A model generated the notes under the pieces. That model saw only the letters and a program-made list of their open reading frames with translations, was not told where the DNA came from and did not search any database. Both the position numbers and the translations under genes were made by a program. Shown here piece after piece: positions 44,226-57,371 of a stretch of 64,000 nucleotides of DNA. The stretch lies in NCBI RefSeq assembly GCF_020497125.1, contig NC_059094.1, positions 5,373,733 to 5,437,732 of the forward strand. The letters run 5' to 3'. Positions within the stretch are counted from its first letter, which is position 1; every line of letters starts with the position of its first letter. Source of the stretch: Mauremys mutica (lineage: Eukaryota > Chordata > Testudines > Geoemydidae).

Positions 44226-45409
44226 GCTCAGGACAAATGTGCCAATGTCTCATGTCAGGGATGCTGGTGTAAATATGGAGTAACTCGAGCAGCTTCTATG
44301 GTGATCCTCAGAGCTTACTCTGGTGTCACTGAGATCGGTATCTGGGGTGTAAGTCTGCAAAAGCAGGCTGTCTGGGGAGGAAGCCTGTCTTCTTCTGGGC
44401 CTGCTCCTGCTGTGAGCAGAGTGCACTCCAATGCTATTGACTTCGGCTGGAGTGACACCAGAGGAAACTCAGGGCTAAGCACTCTGCTGGGGCTTAACAC
44501 AGAAACAGTAAATCCATCAATGACTGTGAGGTGCTGAGATCCTACGGTGACAAGGGCCACAGCACAGACAGACTGACAGTACTAAGAGCCTATTGGTGCT
44601 GATCCCGCGTGCACTGGGATCCCCGGCCCAAAGGGGCTTAGCCCTGGATATGTGTCTGCATGGAAGCGCTGGCCCCTACAAGCTCCCCTGTCACTGCTTT
44701 CAATGAAACCCCTCATGCAAATGAGCCCAAATCCCCAATGGGCTCCCACCTTCCCCCATCTCATCCAATCAGATCCCCCGAAACGCAAACCCTGTGACAC
44801 AGACACCAAGCACGCCACCTTTGAAGGGAGTTGCCATAGTTACTGGTGCCTCGCAGCAGCAGGCTGAGCTCATTAAAATGATTCGACTGGCTACCCTATA
44901 ATCAATCCGCCCGGGGAGGGAGAAGGCCAGTGGGGAGAGGGGCTCAGCCCTGTGTGACTGCAGGGGAAGGGGCCTGTCCGACAGCCACAGGAAAGCCCAG
45001 GCCCCAGCCAGGGTCAGTGCAGCCCCCCCAGGAAATGTCCCCTGAGTGCTTAGCACTGATCCAGTGAACCACACCCAGCTGGAGAACCCAAGGACCTGGC
45101 CTGCCCCGAAGAGCCCTGCCCAGACACCCCAGGGACTGGGGCAGTTCTGGGAATGGCCCCAGAGATCCCTGAAAATATTAGCCTGAGAGAACCATCCCTG
45201 TCCAGAGGAGACCTCTCTCCCCACAGCAGCTTCCCTCCCTGTGATGAATACAGCCCTCTCTCACCCACACCCACGGGTGCATCTTGAGCCCCTGTCTTCT
45301 GAGATGATGTCTTTCCGCGCCCTGTTGGAGACACCCCTGGTTGCCATAGGGAATACGGTCCCCGGCGCTGCGGCCTGGCTCCTCCACAGAAGCCCTCCTG
45401 ACTGTGGCT
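44226..45409. other. non-coding DNA, GC-rich
   Basis: Overlapping ORFs up to 151 codons without domains; no supported gene. A further diverged copy of the ancient repeat may lie near 44260-44350. Confidence 0.5.
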
Positions 45410-45735
45410 GGTTGAAAATTAGTCCGCCAAACATTCTTTTCCCAGCCAAAAAGGACTTTTCAGCCAAATCAATTTTTTTTTACCAAAATTTCCTGAAAAT
45501 CCAGAAACCAAAACCACATTTTTTTTGTTAAAATAAAAACCAGTGTTTGGTATAAATGTTCCGATTTTGGCTGTTCAATCACTACATATTTTTTGCCCCA
45601 AAATGCAAAATTTACCAAAACATGGGTTTTGAAAAGCAAACTTTTTGGTTTAGTTTTTTCATTGAAAATGTAATGGAAAAGTATGAAACAAACCCAAAGA
45701 TTTTTCAAAATTGTCTATGCAAAATAATTGACATT
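45410..45735. repeat. AT-rich unclassified repeat-like segment
   Basis: Composition changes abruptly to A/T-rich with many CAAAA, TTTTTGG and GAAAATC words. It resembles a turtle repeat I recall only vaguely; no termini or target duplications seen. Confidence 0.35.
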
Positions 45736-46371
45736 TTTCAACCAGTTCTTCCCCAGAGAGAATTCCCATCTGGCCAGGACATTTAATACCACTAGAACAG
45801 GCAGCGTTCATAGCTGGCTCTTTCTGGCTCTCCTGTTTATATGCTTAGAAAACTATAAAGACAACCCAGAGGGGATGAAGGCTCCAGGCTGCTTGGCGAT
45901 GGGAAGACATTGCAAAGTCTGCAGGAGCAGGGCTCTCAGGTTGCTGTTGGAGTTGAAGCTGAGTAAATCCCACCAAGCAGCTAATTCACTGAATTCAGTC
46001 TGTCTTTCTGCTTGTAGAGTATTTCCAAGGAGATCGCAATACTTCCAAAGCTTTGTTACATGCAGAGATATTTGTTGAATATTTTTATTCTGTGAATTGA
46101 TTGTGACCATCCTATAATGGAGCTGTGTTTCTGGGTTGTGATTAGTCAAGGCTTTTTTTTCACCTTCCTCTGCAGCATGGGATTTGGGTCATTTGCAGGT
46201 TTAAAGTAGAGTAAAAGGTGGACTGTCTGTAACCTGAAGTGTTTACATCACGATCTGACTGCATGCCAGCCACAGCCAGAGGTTGAGTCTATTTCTGGCA
46301 TGCAGAGAAGGCTCTGGTTACTTGGGCTGGGGTTAGTCGTGCCCTGTTCCACAGCACAGCCTGACTCTATT

Positions 46372-46468
46372 TCAGGAGTGGGTGGGTGAGATTCTGTGGC
46401 CTGCACTGGGCAGAAAGTCAGACTGGATGATCATGATGGTCCCTTCTGGCCTTAAAGTCGATGAGATA
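46372..46468 (+). mobile_element. LINE 3'-tail fragment, sense
   Basis: GATTCTGTGGCCTGCACTGG, CAGACTGGATGATCATGATG and TCTGGCCTTAAAGTCGATGA are the sense version of the tail family at 39422 and 55995. Confidence 0.7.
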
Positions 46469-46823
46469 AGTCACATGGTGTTCTTTCTGTTCCAGGATTG
46501 GATGAGTGAAGAAGCATTCCCAAAACAAATTCAGGAATGTCATTTGCAACTTAATTTCCATGAATGGTTGTGCCTGGAACCTGGCTGGCTCAAGCGAGTA
46601 CAGAAATCCAACACAAACAGCCCTGTGGAGCTCACTTCACACTCACAGTGAATGTCTGTAGAGAAGAAGAAGATTTGCAGCATTTTCCCAGCTCTATTGT
46701 GTGCTGGCCCAACGATGACTTTACGAGCTGGGCAGACTGTAGTGCCCCTCTGAGTCTGCGGTGTTGATGCCGCACTAGCGCACACAAGTGCCAGACTCTG
46801 GTACAGCTTTAGACAGGGGGAAG

Positions 46824-47062
46824 CAGGGGCGGCTCCAGGCACCAGCGCTCCAAGCGCGTGCCTGGGGCGGCAAGCCGTGGGGGGTGCTCTGCCGGTTGCC
46901 GCTAGGGCGGCAGGCAGGCTGCCTTCGGCGGCTTGACTGCGGAGGTTCCACTGGTCCCGCAGCTTCGGTGGACCTCCCGCAGGCCTGCAGGAGGTCTGCC
47001 AAAGCCGCGGGACCACCGGGCCCTCCGTGCTTGGGGCTGCAAAATGTCTAGAGCCGCCCCTG
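46824..47062 (+). mobile_element. hAT MITE with perfect 8-bp TSD
   Basis: 239 bp with ends CAGGGGCGGCTCCAGG and TAGAGCCGCCCCTG and target duplication GGGGGAAG (46816-46823 and 47063-47070). It shares the CTGGTCCCGCAGC/CCTCCCGCAGG inner units with the 420-bp MITE at 20338 but with fewer units. Confidence 0.9.
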
Positions 47063-47574
47063 GGGGGAAGACAGACCTTTTGCTAACCCCTCAATGCGGC
47101 GCGAGGCAGAAACAAGCGTCTGTGCAAGTTATGTGACAACCATCATCATTGCCAACCCATTGGGCACTGAACCAGGGATCTCCAGAGCTAAAAGCAGAAG
47201 CTGGCTACGGTTTGAGCTGCGGGGTGTGTGTGTGTAAGAGACTCACATCCTCAGTGTACTAGGCAGTGAGGGGGACTTGTAACATCTGCTGTCTAGTATA
47301 TGAAAACTTCTCTTTCTGGCATCTGTAAAGCATCTTATGGAGAAATGGCCTGAGTCACATGGCTTCTATCAAGCCGAGTGCTTAACCCTAACTATGGGGT
47401 GTTCATCACAGGGATGGGGGCGGGTTTGGACCCATCTTGAGTTTGATCTGCATACCTGGAAGGTTGTCGGTGGCTTCGGATCACCTTTGGAAAATGCTAC
47501 AGCGGCTGCTGCTGTGAAATTAAAGTACTAAACCTGAATTAAAAGCTGCACGCCCCACCCTGTCCTGCAGCAGG

Positions 47575-47830
47575 CAGATCCTGGGGGAGTTCTGCACCAA
47601 AACATTCAAAATTCTGTGCACAATATTTTAAAATTCTGTGTATTTTGTTAAAATAACACAATATAATCACATCAGTTTCAATTATTTTGGTAATTTATTC
47701 AAACTACAATACAATGGATGGCGAATGGGAGTGGGAAATTCCCAACCCCCCCTTGTCTAATAGTAATGTAGCTAGGTTTGACTCTTTATTTCTAATTATT
47801 AATTAACAAATGTATGCAGCTATAGGCTCA
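47575..47830. repeat. AT-rich interspersed repeat, unclassified
   Basis: GTTCTGCACCAAAACATTCA, CAATATTTTAAAATTCTGTG and AACACAATATAATCACATCA form a segment I recognise as recurring in turtle DNA, but I cannot assign a class. No termini seen. Confidence 0.4.
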
Positions 47831-49500
47831 ATATTACATCATAGGCAACTGAAGAGCAAGTGAGGGCTGGGGAATCAAACTCACAATTTATATTAGTTAC
47901 TGACCATCAAAACCCAGCAGCTGTCTATCCTCACACAAGTGGTGCCATGTTCAGATTTCAGTGCAATCCAGAGTCAATCTGCAGGATTTATATCAGTGTA
48001 AATGAGCAGGAATGGTGAATAGGGATTGGGGGTGCTCAGTGACTGGGTAAACTCCTTGTGTAACCATGCTGAGCAAGCAAACCCTCTAGACCAGGTCCTC
48101 AGCTGGTGAGGATCAGCCCCATTTAAGACAACAGAGCCACCCCAAGTTATAGCGGCTGGGGATCTGGCTTGCTTTCCTATACTGGCAGGTACCCGCCTGA
48201 CATCTGGGCTACCATAGGCAAGATCCACCTCCTGAGCCCTGTGTCCTACCAGCAGATCAGCAGCAGTGCTGTCAAGCTACTTTGCATGGGGTCCTCTCCT
48301 CACCACCATCACCGTGTCCCCGCCCTGTTATCCTCACAGCAGGCGCATGCTGGGCAGACAGCTATCAGGGGATGCAGATAATCTTTTACTCAGTACAAAT
48401 AATTTATTACATTAAAATAACTTTTTTTTTTCCAACGAGTACTTCGGGAGTCATTCTGGCTCTCCTGCGGAGGCATTTTTCAAAGTGCCATAATAAGCAC
48501 TTAGAAGTGGGTGGTTATTTTTATTCTCCAAGCCTGTCAAGAAGCTGATGGATCGAATTGGCTGATGACAAGGCAGCTGAATGCTCATACATGGAGGCCC
48601 CAGCGTGAACACAGAGCCCCTTACAAATGAGCAGCCAGGGTAGAGCAGAGCTCCCTGCTCCTCTGTTCTCCCATCACTTCACGGGGAGCGTGATGGGCCA
48701 GGGGGGCCGCGGCTAAGCTCTGCACGTCCCCCAGCTCCCCGCTGCTAGTGAAGTGACAATGCTTCCCCGATTGTTCTCCCCAGCTCATCCCTTCCCTGCT
48801 GCAAGCACTGTTCCTAGTCATCCCTGCTCCTCCCCAAACAAGAGGACATACTAGCCCGGGTGAGAGCTTTGCCCCACGCTGGCAGACAAGTGAGTCAGGA
48901 GCTCCCAGTCATGTCCCCAGGGACAGAGCATGCTGGACTCTCCGACACCCTCATGCCATGGGGACCTTCCCCTCCCAGCGGCAGTTCCTCACTCGAGCTG
49001 CTTCCTGCCAAGGGGTACAGCCCTCCCGGCCACTGCCCCAGCTAACGGGGACAGGCCTCTCTCAGCTACCAACCCCTCGAGAACAAATTCCACGCACAGA
49101 GGGATGAGCACATCCCAGCCCCTCCAAGCCCCCCCACTGCCCCTGCTCTGGGCAGGGCACACTCCTGTGCGTTGCTGAGATTAGAGAGACACGGGGTGGG
49201 GGAAAAGAACAACCCAGTAACAGGGGCCTTCTGCTGCCACAGGACTTGCCATAGGCTTGAAAAGCCTGGCTGCTTGTCGGGTGCCTGGAGCGATGTTACA
49301 CCCCTTCAATGGGTGCCAGCTCGCAGGGCAGGCTGCTGGGTTGTTTCCTGCATTTACAGATGCAGATCTCAGCTTGCAGCAGCCTCCCTGCCACCCTCAC
49401 TGAGGTCACTGAATGAAATCTTGTCTGTCTTCCTTGCCCCAGTGCGAGTGAGAGCGGCTGTAAAGGTGGCAGACTCAGGAAGCCCAGGTACTACTGTCCT
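47831..49500. other. non-coding DNA, no gene supported
   Basis: A T-run lies near 48421. 48365-48600 is AT-rich and repeat-free and could be a conserved non-coding element. The GC-rich part after 48.6 kb has frames in several phases without domains. Confidence 0.45.
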
Positions 49501-50534
49501 CGGGCTCAACGGGTAGTGATCAATGGTTCCATGTCTAGTTGGCAGCCGGTATCAAGTGGAGTGCCCCAAGGGTCGGTGCTGGGGCCGGTTTTATTCAATA
49601 TCTTCATTAACGATCTGGAGGATGGTGTGGACTGCACCCTTAGCAAGTTTGCAGATGACACTAAACTGGGAGGAGTGGTAGATACGCTGGAGGGTAGGGC
49701 TAGGATACAGAGGGACCTAGACAAATTAGAGGATTGGGCCACAAGAAATATGATGAGGTTCAACAAGGACAAGTGCAGAGTCCTGCACTTAGGACGGAAG
49801 AATCCCATGCACTGCTACAGACTAGGGACCGAATGGCTGGGCAGCAGTTCTGCAGAAAAGGACCTAGGGGTTACGGTGGACGAAAAGCTGAATATGAGTC
49901 AACAGTGTGCCCTTGTTGCCAAGAAGGCTAATGGCATTTTGGGTTGTATAAGTAGGGGCATTTCCAGCAGATCAAGGGATGTGATCATTCCCCTCTACTC
50001 AGCACTGGTGAGGCCTCATTTGGAGTACTGTGTCCAGTTTTGGGCCCCACACTACAAGAAGGATGTGGATAAATTGGAGAGAGTCCAGCGGAGGGCAACA
50101 AAAATGATTAGGGGGCTGGAGCACATGACTTATGAGGAGAGGCTGAGGGAACTGGGATTGTTTAGTCTGCAGAAGAGAAGAATGAGGGGGGATTTGATAG
50201 GTGCTTTCAACTACCTGAAAGGGGGTTCCAAAGAGGATGGATCTAGACTCTTCTCAGTGGTCGAAGATGACAGAACAAGGAGTAACAAGTTGCAGAGGGG
50301 GAGGTTTAGGTTGGATATTAGGAAAAACTTTTTCACTAGTAGGGTGGTGAAGAACTGGAATGGGTTACCTAGGGAGGTGGTGGAATCTCCTTCCTTAGAG
50401 GTTTTTAAGGTCAGGCTTGACAAAGCCCTGGCTGGGATGACTTAGTTGGGTTTGGTCCTGCTTTGAGCAGGGGGTTGGACTAGATGACCTCCTGAGGTCC
50501 CTTCCAACCCTGAGATTCTATGATTCTATGATTC
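49501..50534 (+). mobile_element. young CR1 LINE with 309-codon open frame
   Basis: The frame 49516-50445 is open from within the RT to the end of ORF2: [30 protein letters not shown] (catalytic Asp pair), then the thumb and C-terminal region ending DKALAGMT. A 6-bp in-frame deletion removes two residues (SNKLQRG versus SNGLKLQRG in sister copies). The 5' end is truncated inside the RT, so endonuclease and the first RT catalytic Asp are missing; it cannot copy itself. The 3' end has ATTCTATG repeats up to about 50534. With the copies at 8.7, 12.3 and 36.9 kb it forms a very similar group. Confidence 0.95.
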
Positions 50535-53032
50535 AGTGCCCCAGAGGGGGAGGAGAGAAAGCCCAGGGAGGACCCATTGGGATACACATGTGCCAGAGGC
50601 AATAGGGTGCGTTTAGGAGCACTCTCTCAGTGGGGTTTGCCCTGCTGCTTGCTGAGCATCATGGATCTTCTGGAGAACGTGGAGCAAATTGCACTTCCAA
50701 CCTGTCCAGTGCTTCCTCTTGGGGATCCCAAAGCAGCCCACAGATGACACCTCACAACAGCCCTGTCTTAGCCGGGTCTCATTATCCCCATTTGGCAGAT
50801 CAGAAGCGGCATCTCAGAGCATCGACTCGAGCCAGGACCTGACAGTCCAGAATCCTCACCCAGTACCGTAACCACACCACCACCTTCTTCCTTGGGCTGA
50901 GCTGCCAGCAGAAAACTAAACCCAGCCAGAGTAACAGACCCACAGCTCCCTGCCCTTCTGCTGTGCTGCTCAGACCCCCACAGCAGCAGTGACCCCCTAA
51001 CAGCTCTGGCCTTTGCCACCCAAGCTAGCAGAGAATCACCCGTTAATGCGGATCAACTTAGGACCCATGCCCCCAGCAGGATGCAGTGATGGATACACAC
51101 TGGCTCATTAACGTTTCCCAGGAGTGGGATTTTTGCTATTGGCTTTTATAAGGCATGTGTATGAATGCAAAATGCCCCAGTTTCAAAGATTCAAAAGCTG
51201 AAGCCTGAAAGACCTTCCTCCTACAGGGCATGGGAAACAGAGGTTGGAACTGCCCCTGCAGGAGTCGGCCTTACCCATGCAGGAGTCGGCCATGCAGGTG
51301 AGTGAGAATCAGCATGAAGGGGGTGCAGAGAGACCAGGGCTATGCACCGTGTGCAGTTATTGACACCAGTGCAAAGTGAGTGCACGCTCCTCTTGTGCTG
51401 ATGGCTGTGCAAGGTGCAGGGCAATGGAGAAGCAGAGCCCTAGCATCTTGGCCGCGTCAGCCAAAATTCCTTGTGGGAGTACTACCAAGGTACATGCTCC
51501 TGATCCTCAGCTTTGTGAAACATGGGACCAGATCCTGAACTGGTGCCAATCCGAGTAGCACCATTGGAGCCAAAGCTGAGAACGCAGCCCTAGGACAGAG
51601 CTCCCCATGCCTACACTCCACCCAGCCCTGAACCCTTCCAGGCAGCTGGCTCTCACACGGGGGCTGGCAGGAGCATTGCGCTGCTGCACTGGGACTGGCA
51701 TGCAGAGAAGGCTCTGGTTACCTGTGCTGGGATTAGCTGTGCCCTGTTCCACAGCACAGCCGGGAATGAATTCCCTCCAAGCCCAGGGGCACTCAGTACA
51801 TTTCAGCTGCTTTTCAAAAGCTTTTCAAATGGGAAGCATCCAGCTGATCACTTTACCTAAAAAACCTGCCAGCAATGCTAAGGAGGGAAATCAGCGCTGG
51901 GTGAACAAGGGGGGCTGGGGCAGGAAAACAGAGACTTTGAGCTGTATAAATAACTGAACACATGTTAAAAGGTCTTGCTCTCACCTTGCTCAGCCCTGCC
52001 ATCAGCCCAAGCCCAATCTAAACCCCCAGGGAGTATTTTTCCCAGCCAGTAGTTCTCACCTGCTCCAACCAGATCAAGATACTGCAAACAGCAGATCCCT
52101 GTGCCACCTGACCCAGGTTGGCCTATGGATTGCAGCTCTGGGTTGTGTACAGACAACATCTCACACCTGCCTTGTCTTCTTTGGAGGATTCATAAGAGCT
52201 AGTTAGGTGCAGCCTTGCCCAGTTCAGAGCAGAGCTACTTTTCTGCACAGCAGAACCAGACCTGCTCTCACTCTCACTGGTGCGTTTCCACTGGGACACA
52301 ATCCTCCCTGCACTGTGCTAACAGGGCTGCTGGGCTAGAAGGGAAGCAGGCTCTGAGGGTTTGGGGGACACACACCCCACCAGAGCTGTTCAGATTGGTG
52401 CTGCTTCAGCTATGACTTTTTTGCCCAATTAATTAACTAATGTGGCTATCCCTACATATTTATCCTGTGGTCAGCAAGCCCTGACCCAGACAGCAGCAGT
52501 GGGAGGGTGGAGAGAGGCACAGAACTTAGCAGCAGTGTGTGGGGAGGTGTGTGCTGGAGGGCACTGGGGTGTCTGGGGGCTGCTGGGCAGAAAGCTGGAG
52601 TGTGACTGGGGGAAGCTAAGCGAGCCTGAGGCCAGCTCCTCCCTCCCCTTTCCCTGCTGCCTCTAGTGTCCACCTGCACAACCTGGCTGCTCCGTCCCCC
52701 TGGCCTTCGGCTCCCGCCCGGGGAGCAGGGAGAGGGAGGCTGAGGACCTTCTGCTCAGTGCACACCACAGCAGCTGTTCCTGCAGATCGGTTGGGTGTGC
52801 GAGATCTCCCTAGGCTGCAGGAACACATGCCTGGGGCTGCCCTGTGTGTGGCTGTCACAAGATGCCAGACTCACAGCCGGCCATCCTGCCGGTGGCTGCA
52901 TCCCATCCAGACAGCTCAGCTCTCTCCCACTTCCACCCCCAGGCCAAGCTTCTGTCCTCCTTAGTGCAGAGGTGTCCCAGCCACAGCCAGACCTGGCCAG
53001 AGAGGCCTGGCCACTTCCAGCTTTTGAGGCCC
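50535..53032. other. non-coding DNA, no gene supported
   Basis: A possible MIR-like antisense core (CTCATTATCCCCATTTGGCA) occurs near 50778. 51696-51761 duplicates 46296-46361 (see findings). No other feature is supported. Confidence 0.45.
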
Positions 53033-55830
53033 CTAGCCATAATAAACATAAAAAATGATGACACATGAAAATAAAATAAGGCACCAAAAAAAGAGTGAGA
53101 CATAATTTGAATTTTTTTTTATTTTAACAAATGCTTTTCTAGCCTTTTTCGGTACAAATGCACGAATTGAGGAAAAATCTAGCTTTCGTGCAATGTCACA
53201 GTTGATATTAACAGGACCGGCTCTACCATTTTTGCTGCCCCAAGCAAAAAAAAAAAACAACAACCAAAAAATCGCTCAGACTGCCACCGCCTGAACTGCC
53301 GAAGCAGGGGAGGGGGAAAAGCCCGGACTGTGCTGTCCCAAGAATGGACGGAATGCTGCCCCTTAGCATGTGTCACCTCAGGCACGTGCCTGCTCCGTTG
53401 GTGCCTGGAGCCAGCCCTGGATATTAAGCACGGCGAGCCCATTCAAATGCTCTTGGCCCATAGTTGAATGGTGATAGTTCTCTACCTGCTTCATCACGTG
53501 GAAGGTGTGTTCACCTGAAGCCACTGATGCAGGCAAACTGACAAAAATACACAATGCGATTGTGATATTAGGAAACACCCCAGAAAGTCCAAGTTCAAGT
53601 ATTTCTTGAAGCAATTCCTTTGGCTCGCCACCCAATTTAAAGTTCGTGGAATATGTTCGTTTGAGGAAGATGACCTCGTCAGTGAGCTCTTTTGAGATTT
53701 CTTTGTTGTATTGTTGCTGAAATTGTTCAGCTGCAGAAAGTAGATCTTCATTATTCTGTCTGTTGAACTGCCAAAGAAACCCCAAAAGGGTACAAATTAG
53801 TCACAGTGACTCAAATCAATGTGTAAGACCTGATTGCATAGAGTCAAAGATGACCAGGAAGACATGGACCTTATAATGCGGCTCAGTATTGGGTTCAGTA
53901 GGTAAGTTGTGATTGGTGGAGAACTCAGATGAAATGCCAATATTTTGTGCTACTAATTTGGACTCAGTCATGATTACATCCCATTGTTCACAAATCTGCC
54001 GAATGTCATTGATAAGACTTTCAGAGTTATCCCCCTCAACATCAAATGTAGCATTGCGTGCTTCAATTACCAGATTCATTTGGTGGCTCATTGTAAGTAG
54101 CCTCATCTACAAAGATGACATCAGAATGTATTCAAATTTGGACATGTGTTTCTGAATAGACTGAAGTTCAGTTTCAGCCTGTGAGATTGAGAGATTCAAG
54201 CTCATTTAAAGCCTTTCTCACTGAATTCAAATGCTGTGCAACTGGTTGAACACCATCCATCCATGCAGACCATCTAGTTTTGGACATCCCATGCCATGAA
54301 ACAGGAAGATATTGCTTCAGAATGTCCCGCCTTTGTGGACTGCTACTGAAGAGATTGTACATTTGCTGAACAGTTCCAAAGTAAGTAATTGGCTCCTTGC
54401 ATGATTCAGCACAGTCAACACCTACAAGGTTTAGTGTGTGGTTTCCACAGCTGGAGAAAATACAGTTTGAATTATGCTCAAGCAGGACTGCTTATACACC
54501 TTTGTACTTCCCGGTCATATTAGATCCATTGTCATAGGCTTGACCAATGAAGACTTGAAAATCTAACTTAAAACCTTCTAGAATTGCTAGTACTTGAGCA
54601 GCAATTTCTTTTCCAATTTTTCTCGTGAAATTATCAAACAAAATAAACCTTTCTTCAATTGAAAATTTTGAGCTATCTACAATCTTAACATATCGAATAA
54701 CCATAGTAGTCTGTTACTTGTGAGAACAATCTGGAGTGGCATCAACAATGATTGAAAAATACTTGGCAGTGTGAATCTCATCAAGAATTGTTCGTACGAA
54801 TGACCCACATAGCTCAATAAACTCGTTTTGTATGCGTGTGGAGAGATAATGGACTTGCATGCGCTTTTGACTCTCTTGCGATTCTCGAACACGTTTAACA
54901 TGCTCTGATAAAAGTGGGTCATATTTGCTGAGGAGCTCAACTATGCCTGGAAAGTTTCCATTTGCACGATCACCAATACGTTGACTGGAACCAAAGAAAG
55001 CCAGAAAGAACAAGGATGATATTCAGGATGCGTTCAAGAAGTTTTTTCCAGTTATTAGTTTCTGTAGAGAGTTCAGTCAAGAGTAAATTCTCAACTGAAC
55101 TTTCAGCTGATGCTGCTACTGGCTGATTTCCATGCAACATAGTTTTCTTTGTGTGACACTGAACTCTCATGTGATGGTATTCGGTCTTTCAACTTCCTCC
55201 AATCTCTGTTGATGCTCCATCCTGATTGATCAGAGAGAACTGATGCATTTGCAGCACTTTTGTTCAAAATGAAGCAGTACAGAGATTGTTTTTCCGCACT
55301 TCAGCATAACCAGTCTCTTGTGCAGGTCTCACCATTTGGAAGAGTTTTTGTCAGCAGACGAGTAGGGAAAGCGGGATTATCAGCATCTCGTGGAATGTTA
55401 CTTGGAATTTCAAAACAACTAATTTGAAGTAAAGATTGCATTTGGGCAGCATTGCTCTTGTCAATAATTCCAATGTCAAGTCACAATCAAACCTGTAGTA
55501 CTCATGAATTGCTCTTGCTACATAAGATCTACATCTTCCTGTTGCTGTTGAGTTTCTTGATCGTACACAGGATTTTCTGCTACATCTGTTACTGTTGGCA
55601 CATCTCCTTCTTGACTACTGTCCTCATGTTCAGGTATTGTCATTGAAATATCACCTGTTGCAGCTGCAGAGTTTTCATTATCTGTATTGTTTGTTGGGTA
55701 AGGTGTGTTTTCCAGTGGTTTGAGAAACAAAGTTATTGGCTTTGAACTCTTAGCTGCTGCTTCACTCAGTTGTTTTCGCCGTCTCTTGCTTGCACTACTT
55801 TCAAATCTCCTCTTCCTAGTGATCTATCTG
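53033..55830 (-). pseudogene. hAT transposase relic (TTF-type zinc finger, ZMYM1-like), decayed
   Basis: Read on - from about 55830: a basic N-terminus (about 55740-55820), an acidic stretch (55730-55518), a TTF-type zinc-finger-like region (about 55390-55130), then the catalytic core in pieces (55013-54492), followed by 54362-54174, 54106-53816 and the C-terminal dimerisation domain at 53785-53428 (FVSLPASVASGEHTFHVMKQ). The final tail (NCDIARKLDFSSIRAFVPKK) lies at about 53200-53140, beyond a MITE. Many stops and frameshifts. In life this family cuts and pastes DNA with 8-bp target duplications. The conserved SG/TF/MK dimerisation motif and the domain order support hAT rather than a host ZMYM gene. 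Terminal repeats were not found. Confidence 0.8.
53212..53419 (-). mobile_element. hAT MITE inside hAT transposase, perfect 8-bp TSD
   Basis: 208 bp with ends CAGGACCGGCTCTA and TGGAGCCAGCCCTG and target duplication GATATTAA (53204-53211 and 53420-53427). It splits the C-terminal codons of the transposase relic; the protein reading resumes on the far side after the duplication. An A-run (53248-53260) lies inside. It is younger than the transposase copy. Confidence 0.93.
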
Positions 55831-55994
55831 GTCAATAAGTAGCCTATCCACACTTGAAATAGTCTGCTGTAAATAAGTAGGTTATCTACACTTGAATTCT
55901 TCTACTGTAAACCATGTACACAAATGCTGAAAAGACTTAAAACGAAGGAATACTAATTAAGAACACAAAATGAAACAGTCAGACAGGTTATTAT

Positions 55995-56465
55995 AGACTC
56001 ATAGACTCATAGACTCTAAGGTCAGAAGGGACCATTATGATCATCTAGTCTGACCTACTGCACAACGCAGGCCACAGAATCTCACCCACCCACTCCTGTA
56101 ACAAACCCCTAACCTATGTCTGAGTTATTGAAGTCCTCAAATTGTGGTTTGAAGACCTCAAGCTGCAGAGAATCCTCCAGCAAGTGACTCATGCCCCACG
56201 CTGCAGAGGAAGGTGAAAAACCTCCAAGGCCTCTGCCAATCTGCCCTGGAGGAAAATTCCTTCCTGACCCCAAATATGGCGATCAGTTAAACCCTGAGCA
56301 TGTGGGCAAGACTCACCAGCCAGCACCCAGGAAAGAATTCTCTGTAGTAACTCAGATCCCATCCCATCTAACATCCCATCACAGACCACTGGGCATACTT
56401 ACCTGCTGATAATCAAAGATCAATTGCCAAAATTAATTGCCAAAATTAGGCTATCCCTATCCTTA
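55995..56465 (-). mobile_element. LINE 3' UTR (second CR1-type family), antisense
   Basis: Starts with three tandem GACTCATA units, then TAAGGTCAGAAGGGACCATT, GATCATCTAGTCTGACCTAC and a longer UTR (GGAAAATTCCTTCCTGACCC, ATCCCATCCCATCTAACATC). The most complete copy of the tail seen at 11194, 39422 and 46372. Confidence 0.75.
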
Positions 56466-57371
56466 TCACTGAATCAAAACTCAAGCATGCAAGGTATAAT
56501 ATAACAGGCTGAGCTGAAGACAAAGGGATGACATATATATAGTAAACACAGACACGGATACAGACAGAGGGATAATGTCCAAAAATTTCAAACATGTGTC
56601 TTCACGAAACTCACTGTACAAGATTGTCCTCACAAATTTTCATCTTGAATCTAGGCCTATACATTATAAAAGCCTATGATGATGGCCAAGCTAGGGCTCA
56701 ACCAATTAACCAGTCCCCTCTTTTAGCTCCCATATGAAGATAATAATGAGGAATTTTCACACATAAATAATTCCTTAGTCAACTAGATGTAAAAGTATAA
56801 AGACACTAAACTGTAACAATTCTCTACCTTTCAACACGCACCTGATCCTGCACCAGCCACTAGCTGACATAATCAGCTGATCTGAGAGAACGCGTTCATC
56901 ACGGTCTAATCTTGTGCCATCAGAACTGATATATTTTTATTATTTGTTAACATTTTAAAAACTCTTTAATATGACAAAATCTATATCAGTTAACAAAAAA
57001 AAATTATGTCTTTTACCAAATCACGTCTAATTTGCTTAAATTTGCAGCTCTAAGCTGCCGCGAGTGGGTCACATTTTGGTCCCATAGGGATGCGCATAAA
57101 AACAAGTTGTGAAACTTATCAAATGCCAAAAAAATAACAAGTGTCTAAATTTGAGGCCCCCTTTGAGCTTGAGGCCCAGGCCAAATGGCCCTCCTGGCCC
57201 CCCCACCAATTGGCCCCGGCCGCAGCCCCTGTCTCAAAGCAACAGCCGGACTGCTCCCTGCTGGCTTCGCTCCAGCCAAAAGCTGGGGGAGACGGAGACA
57301 GTGTCGCCATTTCCACTGCCACAGCTGAAGGCTGTGGGCTTTGTCCCCTGTGCTGGCTCTCTAAAGTTAGT
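56466..57371. other. non-coding DNA, nothing recognised
   Basis: No supported gene or repeat. Confidence 0.45.

Noticed and set aside
46540..47016. 158-codon minus-strand frame
   Set aside because: It runs across the hAT MITE at 46824 and reflects MITE composition.
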